Shown: in pieces, positions 23,645-31,166 of the stretch
How the letters are laid out: each line of letters opens with the position of its first letter
Position numbering within the stretch: position 1 is the first letter of the stretch
Source: Bacteroidia bacterium
GTDB lineage: Bacteria > Bacteroidota > Bacteroidia > Bacteroidales > Azobacteroidaceae
Assembly (NCBI GenBank): GCA_025999115.1
Contig: BNWW01000022.1
Coordinates: 1 to 34,994, forward strand
Direction of reading: 5' to 3'
Length of the DNA: 34,994 bases
The notes under the pieces: model-generated
Database searches by the model: none
Told to the model about the DNA's origin: nothing
The model's input: only the letters and a program-made list of their open reading frames with translations
Program-made: the position numbers and the translations under genes

Positions 23645-24664
23645 ATGAACAATTTATTTGTATATCTTGAAATAGAAAACGGCAAAGTGGAAGACGTTAG
23701 CTTGGAATTGCTGACTAAAGGCCGTTCGTTGGCCTCACAACTGAATTGTCAATTGGAAGCCCTTGCCGTTGGCAGTCAATTAAATAAAATCGGAGAACAA
23801 GTTTTTCCTTACGGCGTGGATGTTCTCCACATCTTCGACGATGCGCGTTTATATCCTTATACTTCGCTGCCACACACATCAATTTTGGTCAATCTTTTCA
23901 AAGGAGAACAACCGCAAATTGCTTTGATGGGCGCCACGAGCATCGGTCGCGATTTGGGGCCTCGTGTATCATCGGCGCTTTTCAGCGGATTGACGGCCGA
24001 CTGTACTTCGCTTGAAATCGGCGACCACGAAGAAAAGAAAGAAGGTAAAACCTACCAAAATTTGCTGTATCAAATTCGTCCGGCTTTTGGGGGAAACATT
24101 GTGGCTACGATTGTCAATCCCGATAACCGTCCGCAAATGGCCACCGTGCGCGAAGGCGTGATGAAAAAAGAAATTTTCGATGCCAATTATAAAGGAAAAA
24201 TCATTTCACATGATGTAACGAAATATGTTTCCGACACCGATTTTGCAGTGAGCGTTATCGAACGTCATATCGAAGCCTCGAAAGTAAATATTAAAGGAGC
24301 GCCGATTATTGTTGCCGGAGGTTACGGAATGGGTTCAAAAGAAGGCTTCGGTTTGCTTCACGATTTGGCGAATACGATTGGCGCTGAGGTGGGAGCTTCG
24401 CGTGCGGCGGTCGATGCAGGGTATTGCGAACACGAGCGACAAATCGGTCAAACAGGGATTACCGTTCGTCCGAAATTGTATATCGCTTGCGGTATTTCCG
24501 GTCAAATTCAACACATTGCCGGAATGCAGGAGTCTTCGCTTATTATCGCCATTAATAGCGATAAAAACGCACCAATCAACACGATAGCTGATTATGTGAT
24601 TACCGGCGAAGTGGAATCCGTGATTCCAAAAATGATTAAATATTACAAGAAAAACAGCAAATGA
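23645..24664 (+). CDS. etfA: Electron transfer flavoprotein alpha subunit
   Basis: A 339-residue FAD-binding partner of EtfB. The C-terminal FAD domain is intact: 'GASRAAVDAG' (about residue 251), 'QIGQTGITVRP', 'YIACGISGQIQHIAGM' and 'AINSDKNAPINTIADYVI'. In many Bacteroidales relatives the next gene is an acyl-CoA dehydrogenase (family knowledge from memory). Here the SatD-DUF3307 cassette lies between. The three palindromes starting 29 bp after its stop could also act as RNA hairpins at the transcript end, since P1 and P2 are each followed by TTTT. Confidence 0.96.
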   Translation: MNNLFVYLEIENGKVEDVSLELLTKGRSLASQLNCQLEALAVGSQLNKIGEQVFPYGVDVLHIFDDARLYPYTSLPHTSILVNLFKGEQPQIALMGATSIGRDLGPRVSSALFSGLTADCTSLEIGDHEEKKEGKTYQNLLYQIRPAFGGNIVATIVNPDNRPQMATVREGVMKKEIFDANYKGKIISHDVTKYVSDTDFAVSVIERHIEASKVNIKGAPIIVAGGYGMGSKEGFGLLHDLANTIGAEVGASRAAVDAGYCEHERQIGQTGITVRPKLYIACGISGQIQHIAGMQESSLIIAINSDKNAPINTIADYVITGEVESVIPKMIKYYKKNSK

Positions 24665-24692
24665 AAGCTTGTAGCATAGTTTATAATGATTT

Positions 24693-24770
24693 TATCGGTA
24701 AAAATACCGATATTTTCCATTTATCGGTATTTTTACCGATATTTTGGATTTATCGGTAAAAATACCGATA
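24693..24770. promoter_or_regulatory. Three phased palindromes, putative operator array for the SatD cassette
   Basis: Three copies of an 8-bp inverted repeat tatcggta-N4-taccgata occur at 24693-24712, 24722-24741 and 24751-24770. Arms are identical in all three. Spacers are AAAA, TTTT and AAAA. Linkers are both 9 bp (ttttccatt and ttttggatt), so centres are exactly 29 bp apart. The third copy fills the region between -33 and -7 of the putative satD promoter. The design is what a dimeric repressor or co-operative oligomer would bind, although hairpins in RNA are also possible. Confidence 0.85.
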
Positions 24771-24774
24771 TTTG
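24742..24774 (+). promoter_or_regulatory. Putative satD promoter overlapping palindrome 3
   Basis: TTTTG at 24742-24746 and GATATTTG at 24767-24774 (one mismatch to TAnnTTTG) are separated by 20 bp. The start of transcription would fall within a few bases of the ATG at 24779, implying a leaderless or nearly leaderless mRNA. The third palindrome lies in the spacer. Confidence 0.55.
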
Positions 24775-24778
24775 TAGC

Positions 24779-25456
24779 ATGAATAAAGCAACAATATCGG
24801 CAGACATCGTTTCTTCTACGTCTTTGAATGTAAAGCAACGATTGGTTTTGGAAAAAAAGTTAGTTCATTTACTGAATGTTTTGAAGCAAACTTTCGATTC
24901 CGGAACTTTCTTTAGTCGCTTAATCAAAGGCGATTACATTGAATGTGTATTGGATAATCCGAAAAATGCTTTACGGGTTGCTTTATTACTGAAATCGTTT
25001 GTAAAATCATTGAATATTACGCCGGATAAAAAACACGGGCAAAATTTGGATGAATTTAAAACTTACGGCGTCCGGGTCGCGATTGGCATAGGTGAATTGT
25101 CGATTTTCAACAAGAAAAAAGGCATAATCGACGGCGAAGCGATTTATTTTTCAGGCCGGGCTATCAACGAAATGAGCGCCTTGGAGAAGAAAAATAAAAT
25201 CACTTTGCTTTTCAAAAGCAATAATGAAGCATGGAACGACGCATTGGCGCCTTTGTTCAGTTTATTGGATGTGCTGTTTACCGAAAATACCCGCGCACAA
25301 AACGAAATTGTTTTTTATAAGTTGCTCGGTAAATCCGAAAAAGAGATTACCGAACTGCTAAAAAAGAGTCAATCCACTATTAATCAACATTCTGCCGCTG
25401 CCGGATGGTCGGCCATAGAAAGTGCGGTAACTTACTTTGAAAAATCAATCAATTAA
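24779..25456 (+). CDS. SatD-family protein: class III cyclase-like domain plus C-terminal helix-turn-helix
   Basis: A 225-residue cytoplasmic protein. The ATG at 24779 ('MNKATISADIVSS') is the start. Reading in from upstream at 24686 would translate the operator palindromes. By pattern, residues 1-135 follow class III nucleotidyl cyclases: 'SADIVSST' (Asp9), 'KGDYIECVL' (Asp52), 'YGVRVAIGIGEL' (96-107) and 'DGEAIYFSGRAINEMSAL' (118-135), so both metal-binding Asp positions may be present. Residues about 178-220 ('SEKEITELLKKSQSTINQHS') look like a helix-turn-helix. This suggests a ligand-sensing or nucleotide-producing DNA-binding protein, plausibly binding the palindromes upstream (inference). 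SatD is named from a Streptococcus mutans acid-tolerance operon. The DUF3307 gene follows after 9 bp. Confidence 0.82.
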   Translation: MNKATISADIVSSTSLNVKQRLVLEKKLVHLLNVLKQTFDSGTFFSRLIKGDYIECVLDNPKNALRVALLLKSFVKSLNITPDKKHGQNLDEFKTYGVRVAIGIGELSIFNKKKGIIDGEAIYFSGRAINEMSALEKKNKITLLFKSNNEAWNDALAPLFSLLDVLFTENTRAQNEIVFYKLLGKSEKEITELLKKSQSTINQHSAAAGWSAIESAVTYFEKSIN

Positions 25457-25465
25457 ATAATAATT

Positions 25466-26173
25466 ATGAAAGAGTTAATTGCTTTACAACTATTGGCGCA
25501 TTTATTAGCCGATTTTAATTTTCAGCCGCAGCGCTGGTGTATTGTGAAAGAAACGAAAATCGTTTCCAAAGAATTGTGTTATCATACAATCATCGTGTTT
25601 GTATGTTCGTTTGTGTTATCGTTTAATCCTTGTTTTGTGTTGGCTTCGTTCCTCATTGCCTTATCGCATTTCGGGATTGATATTTTGAAAAATTGGTTTT
25701 CCAAAAAGAAGTGGTTGCGCCGGTCAATTTTTTTTATTGATCAAGTCTTGCACATTCTGGTTATATTAGCGGTTGTTCACTTATTTTATTTTGCAGAATA
25801 CGAGTTTATTATTCCAAGCATCGCTGATTCGTACCATCTTATTTTATTGATTTTGATGTGGGTCGCCTGCACGAAACCCTCCAATATTTTCATCAAAAAA
25901 TACATGGAATCGGCCGGAATTATGTTAAAAGACAATCAACCGCTGTTGAAAGCCGGACGGATAATCGGCTCGTTGGAGCGCATTTTATCGTTTTTGTTGA
26001 TTACGATCAATCAATTTGCAGCTGTCGGATTTATTATTGCAGCCAAATCCATTTTGCGGTTTCGGGATAAAGACACGGCGAAAACGGAATATGTTTTGAT
26101 TGGTTCGCTGTTGAGTTTCGGAATTGCGATTTTTTTGGGAATCGCTTATAATACTTTGAATATAAACAATTAA
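25466..26173 (+). CDS. DUF3307-family membrane protein
   Basis: A 235-residue polytopic membrane protein of unknown function. The opening 'LLAHLLADFNFQPQRWCIVK' is the DUF3307 signature (His, Asp, Phe, Gln, Trp, Lys). A second conserved His lies in 'ALSHFGIDILKNW', and a third polar site in 'IDQVLHILVI', all at the ends of hydrophobic helices. Six or more transmembrane segments are visible, including two near the C-terminus. Conserved polar His/Asp/Gln residues in the membrane suggest transport, metal binding or catalysis, none of it established here. It pairs with satD and is followed 12 bp later by the acyl-CoA dehydrogenase gene. Confidence 0.85.
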   Translation: MKELIALQLLAHLLADFNFQPQRWCIVKETKIVSKELCYHTIIVFVCSFVLSFNPCFVLASFLIALSHFGIDILKNWFSKKKWLRRSIFFIDQVLHILVILAVVHLFYFAEYEFIIPSIADSYHLILLILMWVACTKPSNIFIKKYMESAGIMLKDNQPLLKAGRIIGSLERILSFLLITINQFAAVGFIIAAKSILRFRDKDTAKTEYVLIGSLLSFGIAIFLGIAYNTLNINN

Positions 26174-26185
26174 AAATAAATAACA

Positions 26186-27895
26186 ATGTCAAACTTCTAT
26201 TTAGACAACCCCGTATTGAAACACCACCTGCATCATCCCTTGATGCGTCGTATTGTGGAATTGAAAGAACGCAATTTCGAAGATGCAAAACAATATGATT
26301 ACGCTCCCGTCGATTTCGACGATGCTATGGACAGCTACGAAAAAGTCATGGAAATCGCCGGCGAAGTAATCGGCGAAATTGTAGCTCCTAACGCCGAAGA
26401 AGTCGATCATGTTGGCCCTAAAGTGGAAAATAACCGCGTAATTTATGCACCCGGAACGGCCGAAAACCTCAAAGCGACTACCCAAGCCGGTTTGATGGGA
26501 CTTTCGATGCCCCGCCGCTACAACGGCCTCAATTTCCCGATGGTCACTTTCATCATGGCTTCGGATATGGCTGCTCGCGCCGACGCCGGTTTCTGCAACC
26601 TTTGGGCTTTGCAAGATTGCGCCGAAACGCTTTATGGCTTTGGCAATGAAGAACAACGCCAAAAATACATTCCCCGTGTATGCGCCGGGGAAACCATGTC
26701 GATGGACTTGACCGAACCCGATGCCGGTTCTGACCTTCAAGCCGTGATGTTGAAAGCCACCGAAGATAAAGAAAACGGATGCTGGCGATTGAATGGCGTT
26801 AAACGCTTCATTACCAACGGCGATGCCGATATTCACTTGGTTCTCGCACGTTCGGAAGAAGGCACCAAAGACGGTCGCGGCCTTTCAATGTTTATCTACG
26901 ACAAAAACGACGGCGGCGTGAACGTTCGCCGGATCGAAAATAAAATGGGTATCAAAGGTTCGCCCACCTGCGAATTGACTTACAAAAATGCCAAAGCATA
27001 TCTCTGCGGCGACCGCAAACTGGGTTTGATTCGCTACGTGATGTCGCTCATGAACGGCGCTCGTCTGGGTATCATGGCGCAAGCCACAGGACTTTCGGAA
27101 GCGGCTTACCGGGAAGCGATTGACTACGCCAAAGACCGTCGTCAATTCGGAAAAGCAATTGTCGAATTTCCGGCCGTCTATGAAATGGTGGCCAATATTA
27201 AAGCGAAATTAGATGCTTCCCGCGCCATTTTGTACGAAACCGCCCGCTTTGTAGATGTTTACAAAATTTTGGAAGACATCGAAAAAGAACGCAAACTCGA
27301 CGATGCCGAACGTGTTGAAATGAAAAAATACAAAAAATTAGCCGATGCCTTCACGCCGCTTGGAAAAGCAATGTGTACCGAATATGCCAACCAGAACGCT
27401 TACGACACGATTCAAATTCACGGCGGTTCGGGATTTATGAAAGATTACGCTTGTGAACGGATTTATCGCGATGCCCGCATCACAAATATCTACGAAGGCA
27501 CCACGCAATTGCAAGTCGTTGCCGCCATCCGCCACGTATTGACGGGAACTTATTTAGCGCAAATCAAAGAATATCAGGGGGAATTACAAATTACGAATTA
27601 CGAATTACGTTTGCAGGAGCGTTTAGCTGCAATGACGGAAATCTACGAAGAATTGGTTGCCCGCGTTTCCGATATGAAAGACAACGAATATATTGATTTT
27701 CAAGCGCGCCGCTTGGTAGAATGCGCCGGACACATCGTTTTGGGTTATTTACTGTTGTTGGACTCCTGCCGCAACGCCGATTTCAAAACTTCAGCCGAAG
27801 TATATATTCAATTGGGAGAAGCAAAAGTAGCTGAAGCGCAATCGTTTATTCACAACTTTCTGATTGAGAATTTAAGTTTTTACAAACAAGTGTAG
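26186..27895 (+). CDS. Acyl-CoA dehydrogenase
   Basis: A 569-residue FAD-dependent acyl-CoA dehydrogenase, which would pass electrons to EtfAB. Landmarks are 'MDLTEPDAGSDLQAV' (about 173-187), 'GVKRFITNG' (204-212), 'YAKDRRQFGKAI' (314-325), and 'IYEGTTQLQV' with catalytic-base candidate Glu437. It is longer than the classical ~380 residues, matching the AidB/FadE-like class with an extra C-terminal helical domain (about 480-569). Residues 466-477 ('ELQITNYELRLQ') are encoded by a heptamer repeat array, apparently inserted at a linker. It is expected to be co-regulated with etfBA, but is separated from it by the SatD cassette. Confidence 0.95.
   Translation: MSNFYLDNPVLKHHLHHPLMRRIVELKERNFEDAKQYDYAPVDFDDAMDSYEKVMEIAGEVIGEIVAPNAEEVDHVGPKVENNRVIYAPGTAENLKATTQAGLMGLSMPRRYNGLNFPMVTFIMASDMAARADAGFCNLWALQDCAETLYGFGNEEQRQKYIPRVCAGETMSMDLTEPDAGSDLQAVMLKATEDKENGCWRLNGVKRFITNGDADIHLVLARSEEGTKDGRGLSMFIYDKNDGGVNVRRIENKMGIKGSPTCELTYKNAKAYLCGDRKLGLIRYVMSLMNGARLGIMAQATGLSEAAYREAIDYAKDRRQFGKAIVEFPAVYEMVANIKAKLDASRAILYETARFVDVYKILEDIEKERKLDDAERVEMKKYKKLADAFTPLGKAMCTEYANQNAYDTIQIHGGSGFMKDYACERIYRDARITNIYEGTTQLQVVAAIRHVLTGTYLAQIKEYQGELQITNYELRLQERLAAMTEIYEELVARVSDMKDNEYIDFQARRLVECAGHIVLGYLLLLDSCRNADFKTSAEVYIQLGEAKVAEAQSFIHNFLIENLSFYKQV
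27582..27609. repeat. Heptamer repeat (AATTACG)4 inside the acyl-CoA dehydrogenase gene
   Basis: Four consecutive 7-bp units (aattaca, then aattacg three times) are fully in frame and encode 'ELQITNYELRLQ'-like sequence. This AATTACG array is a recognisable dispersed simple repeat in Bacteroidota genomes. Here it sits in an interdomain linker and keeps the reading frame open (28 bp plus short flanks). Confidence 0.88.
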
Positions 27896-27916
27896 CTGAT
27901 ATATAAATAATTTGTA

Positions 27917-27924
27917 TAAATTTG
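27917..27924 (+). promoter_or_regulatory. Possible -7 element upstream of malQ
   Basis: TAAATTTG fits TAnnTTTG and lies 16 bp before the malQ start, implying a very short leader. No TTTG is seen at the required distance upstream. Confidence 0.4.
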
Positions 27925-27940
27925 CGCTTATTTTTATATC

Positions 27941-29935
27941 ATGAAACTACACATATCTGTCAATTCCGGTATTGCGTGGGGACAAAAAATCGTCCTCACG
28001 GGTTCCGTTCCTGAATTGGGAAATTGGGATCCGCAAAAATCAATCGTTTTGCAACGGGTCGAAAAAAGTGTTTGGACGGCCGACATCAAACTTTCCAAGC
28101 GCAGTAAACAAGTCGCATACAAGTTTTGTCTGCTTCCGCCGACCGGCGATGATGCTGCGTTGATTGCTTGGGAAAACAGCGGAAATCACGTGCTTGATCT
28201 TTCGCAATTATCCGAAAATCAAACGATTCATCATGATTACATTACTTTCCAATTTCCTCAAAAACGGTGGAAAGCTGCCGGCGTAAGTATTCCCGTTTTC
28301 TCGCTTCGCTCGGAAAAAAGTTTCGGTATCGGCGAATTTACAGATTTGCTGCCGTTTATCGACTGGGCGCAACAAACAGGTATGCAACTGATTCAATTAC
28401 TGCCGATTAACGACACTACGCAAACGCATACATGGGTCGATTCCTATCCTTACAATGCCATTTCTATTTTCGCTCTGCATCCGCTGTATTTGAATTTGGA
28501 TGCGATCGGACAATTGAAAGATGCGGATCGGCAACGGTTTTATCAACAGAAACAAAAGGAGCTCAACCCTTTGATTTCAGTTGATTACGAAGAAGTGGAT
28601 CATTTGAAATGGAGTTTCTTCCGGGAAATTTTTGCACAGGAAGGTCAAAACGTTCTTCATTCGCCGGAATACATCGCTTTTGCGAAAGAAAATGGAGATT
28701 GGCTGGCTCCTTATGCCGAATATTCCGCTAAAAGAGATCAGGAAAGCCATCCGGATTTGTATCGTTTTCTGCAATTCCACGCCCACAAGCAAATGTCTGA
28801 AGTACGCAACTACGCCCACGAACACGGTATTTTCCTCAAAGGCGATATTCCCATCGGCATCAGTCGCGACAGTGTGGAAGCGCTCGTCGAACCGGAATAT
28901 TTTAACATGAATTTCCAAGCAGGTGCGCCGCCCGACGCTTTTTCTGCAACCGGTCAAATCTGGGGATTTCCCACCTACAATTGGCAGGCGATGGAAGCCG
29001 ACAATTACCGTTGGTGGAAACGCCGTTTTCAAAAAATGGCCGACTATTTCGATGCTTACCGGATTGACCATATTTTGGGATTTTTCCGTATTTGGCAAGT
29101 GCCTTTGGGCGCTCAAAGCGGATTGGAAGGCCGTTTTAATCCGGCTTTGCCTTATTCGCGAAAAGATATTGAATGGTCGGGATTGCCGCTCTTCACACTT
29201 TCGTCCTTGTTTATTGAAGACGATAAGCAGGCAGGTTATTATCATCCGAAAATTTCGGTTTGGGATATGCCCGAATTTCAACAATTATACGAACATGACA
29301 AACAAATTTTTTACGGTTTGTATAACGAATATTTTTATCGCCGCCACAACGAATTTTGGAAATCGGAAGCCTTGAAACATCTCACACCTCTGGTAAATGC
29401 CACCGATATGCTGGTTTGTGGTGAAGATTTGGGAATGATTCCTGAAACGGTTCCCGATGTGATGAATCAACTGAAAATTTTGAGTTTGGAAATCGAACGG
29501 ATGCCCAAATCGGCCGAACAAACCTTTACACCGTTGCATCGTTTGCCTTATTTGTCGGTTTGTACGACTTCTACGCATGATATGTCGGTTGTTCGCGCTT
29601 GGTGGAAAGAAGATCGCGCACAAACGCAACGCTATTACAACGAAGTGTTGTGGAAATCAGGCGCTGCTCCCGAAGATTGCACGCCCGAATTGGCCGAACA
29701 AATCGTTGTGAATCATTTGAGTTCGCCCGCGATGTTGGTCGTTATTCCTTGGCAAGATTGGTTGTCGGTCGACGGCCAATTGCGTTATCCCGATTCGGAT
29801 GCCGAACGAATCAATGTTCCCGCCCATTCGCGCCATTATTGGCGTTACCGGATGCATCTTTCGGTCGAACAATTGCTGAAAGCAAAAAAATTAAACGAAA
29901 AAATTAATAATCTCATTACATCCACTCGAAAATAA
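27941..29935 (+). CDS. malQ: 4-alpha-glucanotransferase (GH77) with one N-terminal CBM20
   Basis: A 664-residue disproportionating enzyme that transfers alpha-1,4-glucan segments during glycogen or maltodextrin metabolism. Residues 1-105 form a CBM20 starch-binding domain ('GSVPELGNWDPQKS', 'VAYKF'). The GH77 barrel runs from about 113 to 650 with 'SIPVFSLRSEKSFGIGEF', the nucleophile Asp376 ('AYRIDHILG'), acid/base Glu495 ('CGEDLGMIPE') and Asp547 ('TSTHDMS'). Bacteroidota and plant DPE2-type relatives usually carry two CBM20 domains. Only one is visible here, with a clean start and no second CBM-like sequence upstream. It has no signal peptide, so it is cytoplasmic. The alpha/beta hydrolase starts 1 bp after its stop. 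Confidence 0.94.
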   Translation: MKLHISVNSGIAWGQKIVLTGSVPELGNWDPQKSIVLQRVEKSVWTADIKLSKRSKQVAYKFCLLPPTGDDAALIAWENSGNHVLDLSQLSENQTIHHDYITFQFPQKRWKAAGVSIPVFSLRSEKSFGIGEFTDLLPFIDWAQQTGMQLIQLLPINDTTQTHTWVDSYPYNAISIFALHPLYLNLDAIGQLKDADRQRFYQQKQKELNPLISVDYEEVDHLKWSFFREIFAQEGQNVLHSPEYIAFAKENGDWLAPYAEYSAKRDQESHPDLYRFLQFHAHKQMSEVRNYAHEHGIFLKGDIPIGISRDSVEALVEPEYFNMNFQAGAPPDAFSATGQIWGFPTYNWQAMEADNYRWWKRRFQKMADYFDAYRIDHILGFFRIWQVPLGAQSGLEGRFNPALPYSRKDIEWSGLPLFTLSSLFIEDDKQAGYYHPKISVWDMPEFQQLYEHDKQIFYGLYNEYFYRRHNEFWKSEALKHLTPLVNATDMLVCGEDLGMIPETVPDVMNQLKILSLEIERMPKSAEQTFTPLHRLPYLSVCTTSTHDMSVVRAWWKEDRAQTQRYYNEVLWKSGAAPEDCTPELAEQIVVNHLSSPAMLVVIPWQDWLSVDGQLRYPDSDAERINVPAHSRHYWRYRMHLSVEQLLKAKKLNEKINNLITSTRK

Positions 29936-29936
29936 T

Positions 29937-30731
29937 ATGAAACGCATTTTCTTCATTTTTATCTCAATCGCATTTTATTCAGGCATGAATGCACAAAATT
30001 ATCAAACAATAAAATTATGGACGGACTCTTTGGAAGATGCCGAAATTTATGTCTATTTGCCGGAAACAAAGCAAGATACGATTCCGGCAGTATTGATTTG
30101 TCCGGGCGGCGGTTATCAAAATTTGGCGATGGGACACGAAGGCCATGATATGGCCAAATGGTATATCGAAAACGGTTTTGCCGCCATTGTTCTGAAATAT
30201 ACCATGCCGAAAGGCTGCTACAAATTGCCTCTGCGCGATGCCGAAAAAGCGATCTCCTTGATTCGTGCTCACGCTGTGGAATGGAAAATCAATCCGAATC
30301 GGGTAGGGGTGATCGGTTCTTCCGCCGGAGGACATTTGGCCGCTTCACTTTCGACTTTAGCCGCCGATGAAAACCGTCCGGATTTTGCGATTCTCTATTA
30401 TCCCGTGATTAGTTTTGAAGATGGAGTAACCCACGGCGGATCAAAAAATAATTTGTTGGGCGCCGAAGTAAACAATCCCGAATTAGTTGCGCATTACACC
30501 TTGGAACAGCAAGTGGATGCTAAAACGCCGCCTACCTTATTATTATTAAGCGACGACGACAAAGTGGTTCTTCCCGAAAATAGCATCCGTTATTATCGCG
30601 CCTTAAAAGCGCATAATATCCCCGCAACCATGTATATTTTCCCTGTTGGCGGCCATGGTTGGGGGTTCCGGGAAGCCTATTCGTATCAAAACGAAGCGCG
30701 AAACTTAATCAAAAAATGGTTGGGATTCTAA
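29937..30731 (+). CDS. Secreted alpha/beta hydrolase, esterase/acetylxylan-esterase-like
   Basis: A 264-residue serine hydrolase with a signal peptide (residues 1-19, cleavage at 'MNAQN'). The core shows the oxyanion loop 'CPGGGYQNLAMGHEG', the nucleophile Ser129 in G-S-S-A-G, Asp207/208 in 'SDDDKVVLPENS', and His240 in 'GGHGWG', a complete triad of the BD-FAE/XynB-type esterase family. Substrates in the family are usually acetylated or feruloylated sugars. It begins 1 bp after malQ, so it is translationally coupled, although malQ itself is cytoplasmic. Activity towards a polysaccharide ester is inferred from the family only. Confidence 0.9.
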   Translation: MKRIFFIFISIAFYSGMNAQNYQTIKLWTDSLEDAEIYVYLPETKQDTIPAVLICPGGGYQNLAMGHEGHDMAKWYIENGFAAIVLKYTMPKGCYKLPLRDAEKAISLIRAHAVEWKINPNRVGVIGSSAGGHLAASLSTLAADENRPDFAILYYPVISFEDGVTHGGSKNNLLGAEVNNPELVAHYTLEQQVDAKTPPTLLLLSDDDKVVLPENSIRYYRALKAHNIPATMYIFPVGGHGWGFREAYSYQNEARNLIKKWLGF

Positions 30732-31109
30732 GATAATATTTAGCTAAACACAGAATTTTACTGGGAGCCAATATTTTTCAAAATATGCAAAAACATCTAT
30801 TTAAAATGGAAATATCCGGTATTTTGCGACAGGAATCAATTTGCTGCTTGGGTTGGTGCAAATGGTTGGGATGAATGATTGTACGCAGGGTTGTTTCCTC
30901 AAAAGTCCCCGTTCGAAATGGGCGGATTTGCCGGCCGATAAACCGGATTTACATTAGCCGGCGGACGGAAGGAAATTTTTATCATTTAATCGACCGTTGG
31001 AATACGGTTATCCGTAGCCGGCCGGGAAAAGACAATCGGAATGGAGCAGAGCGAAATGAGGAATCTGCCGAAAAAGGGAAATTTGTCGTGCATCTGGATT
31101 GAAATGAAA
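30732..31109. other. Intergenic stretch with no recognisable gene
   Basis: The spacer before the carboxynorspermidine dehydrogenase promoter. Only short or low-quality open frames occur. The longest, 30875-31102 on the + strand, gives 75 residues unlike any family I know. Several GC-rich gccggc palindromic cores at about 30929, 30956 and 31017 stand out against the AT-rich background, and some frames look like decayed coding. I cannot name an RNA or element here. Confidence 0.5.
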
Positions 31110-31141
31110 TTTGATTTTCTCAATAGAAACGCTTACTTTTG
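31110..31141 (+). promoter_or_regulatory. Bacteroidota-type promoter for the carboxynorspermidine dehydrogenase gene
   Basis: TTTG at 31110-31113 and TACTTTTG at 31134-31141 are separated by 20 bp, a full consensus match. The predicted leader is about 20 nt. Confidence 0.85.
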
Positions 31142-31166
31142 TACCTGAAATAAAAAACAACAAATA

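Noticed and set aside
24693..24770. Short CRISPR-like array
   Set aside because: Although three equally spaced repeats occur, the linkers are only 9 bp and there are no cas genes; the palindromes fit an operator array better.
24686..24778. Upstream in-frame extension of the SatD gene
   Set aside because: It would translate through the three palindromes, giving repeated YRYF-like residues without family similarity. The MNKATISADIVSS start fits the family.
30875..31102. 75-residue open frame in the spacer as a gene
   Set aside because: Arg-rich composition, no start context and no family resemblance; likely chance or remnant.
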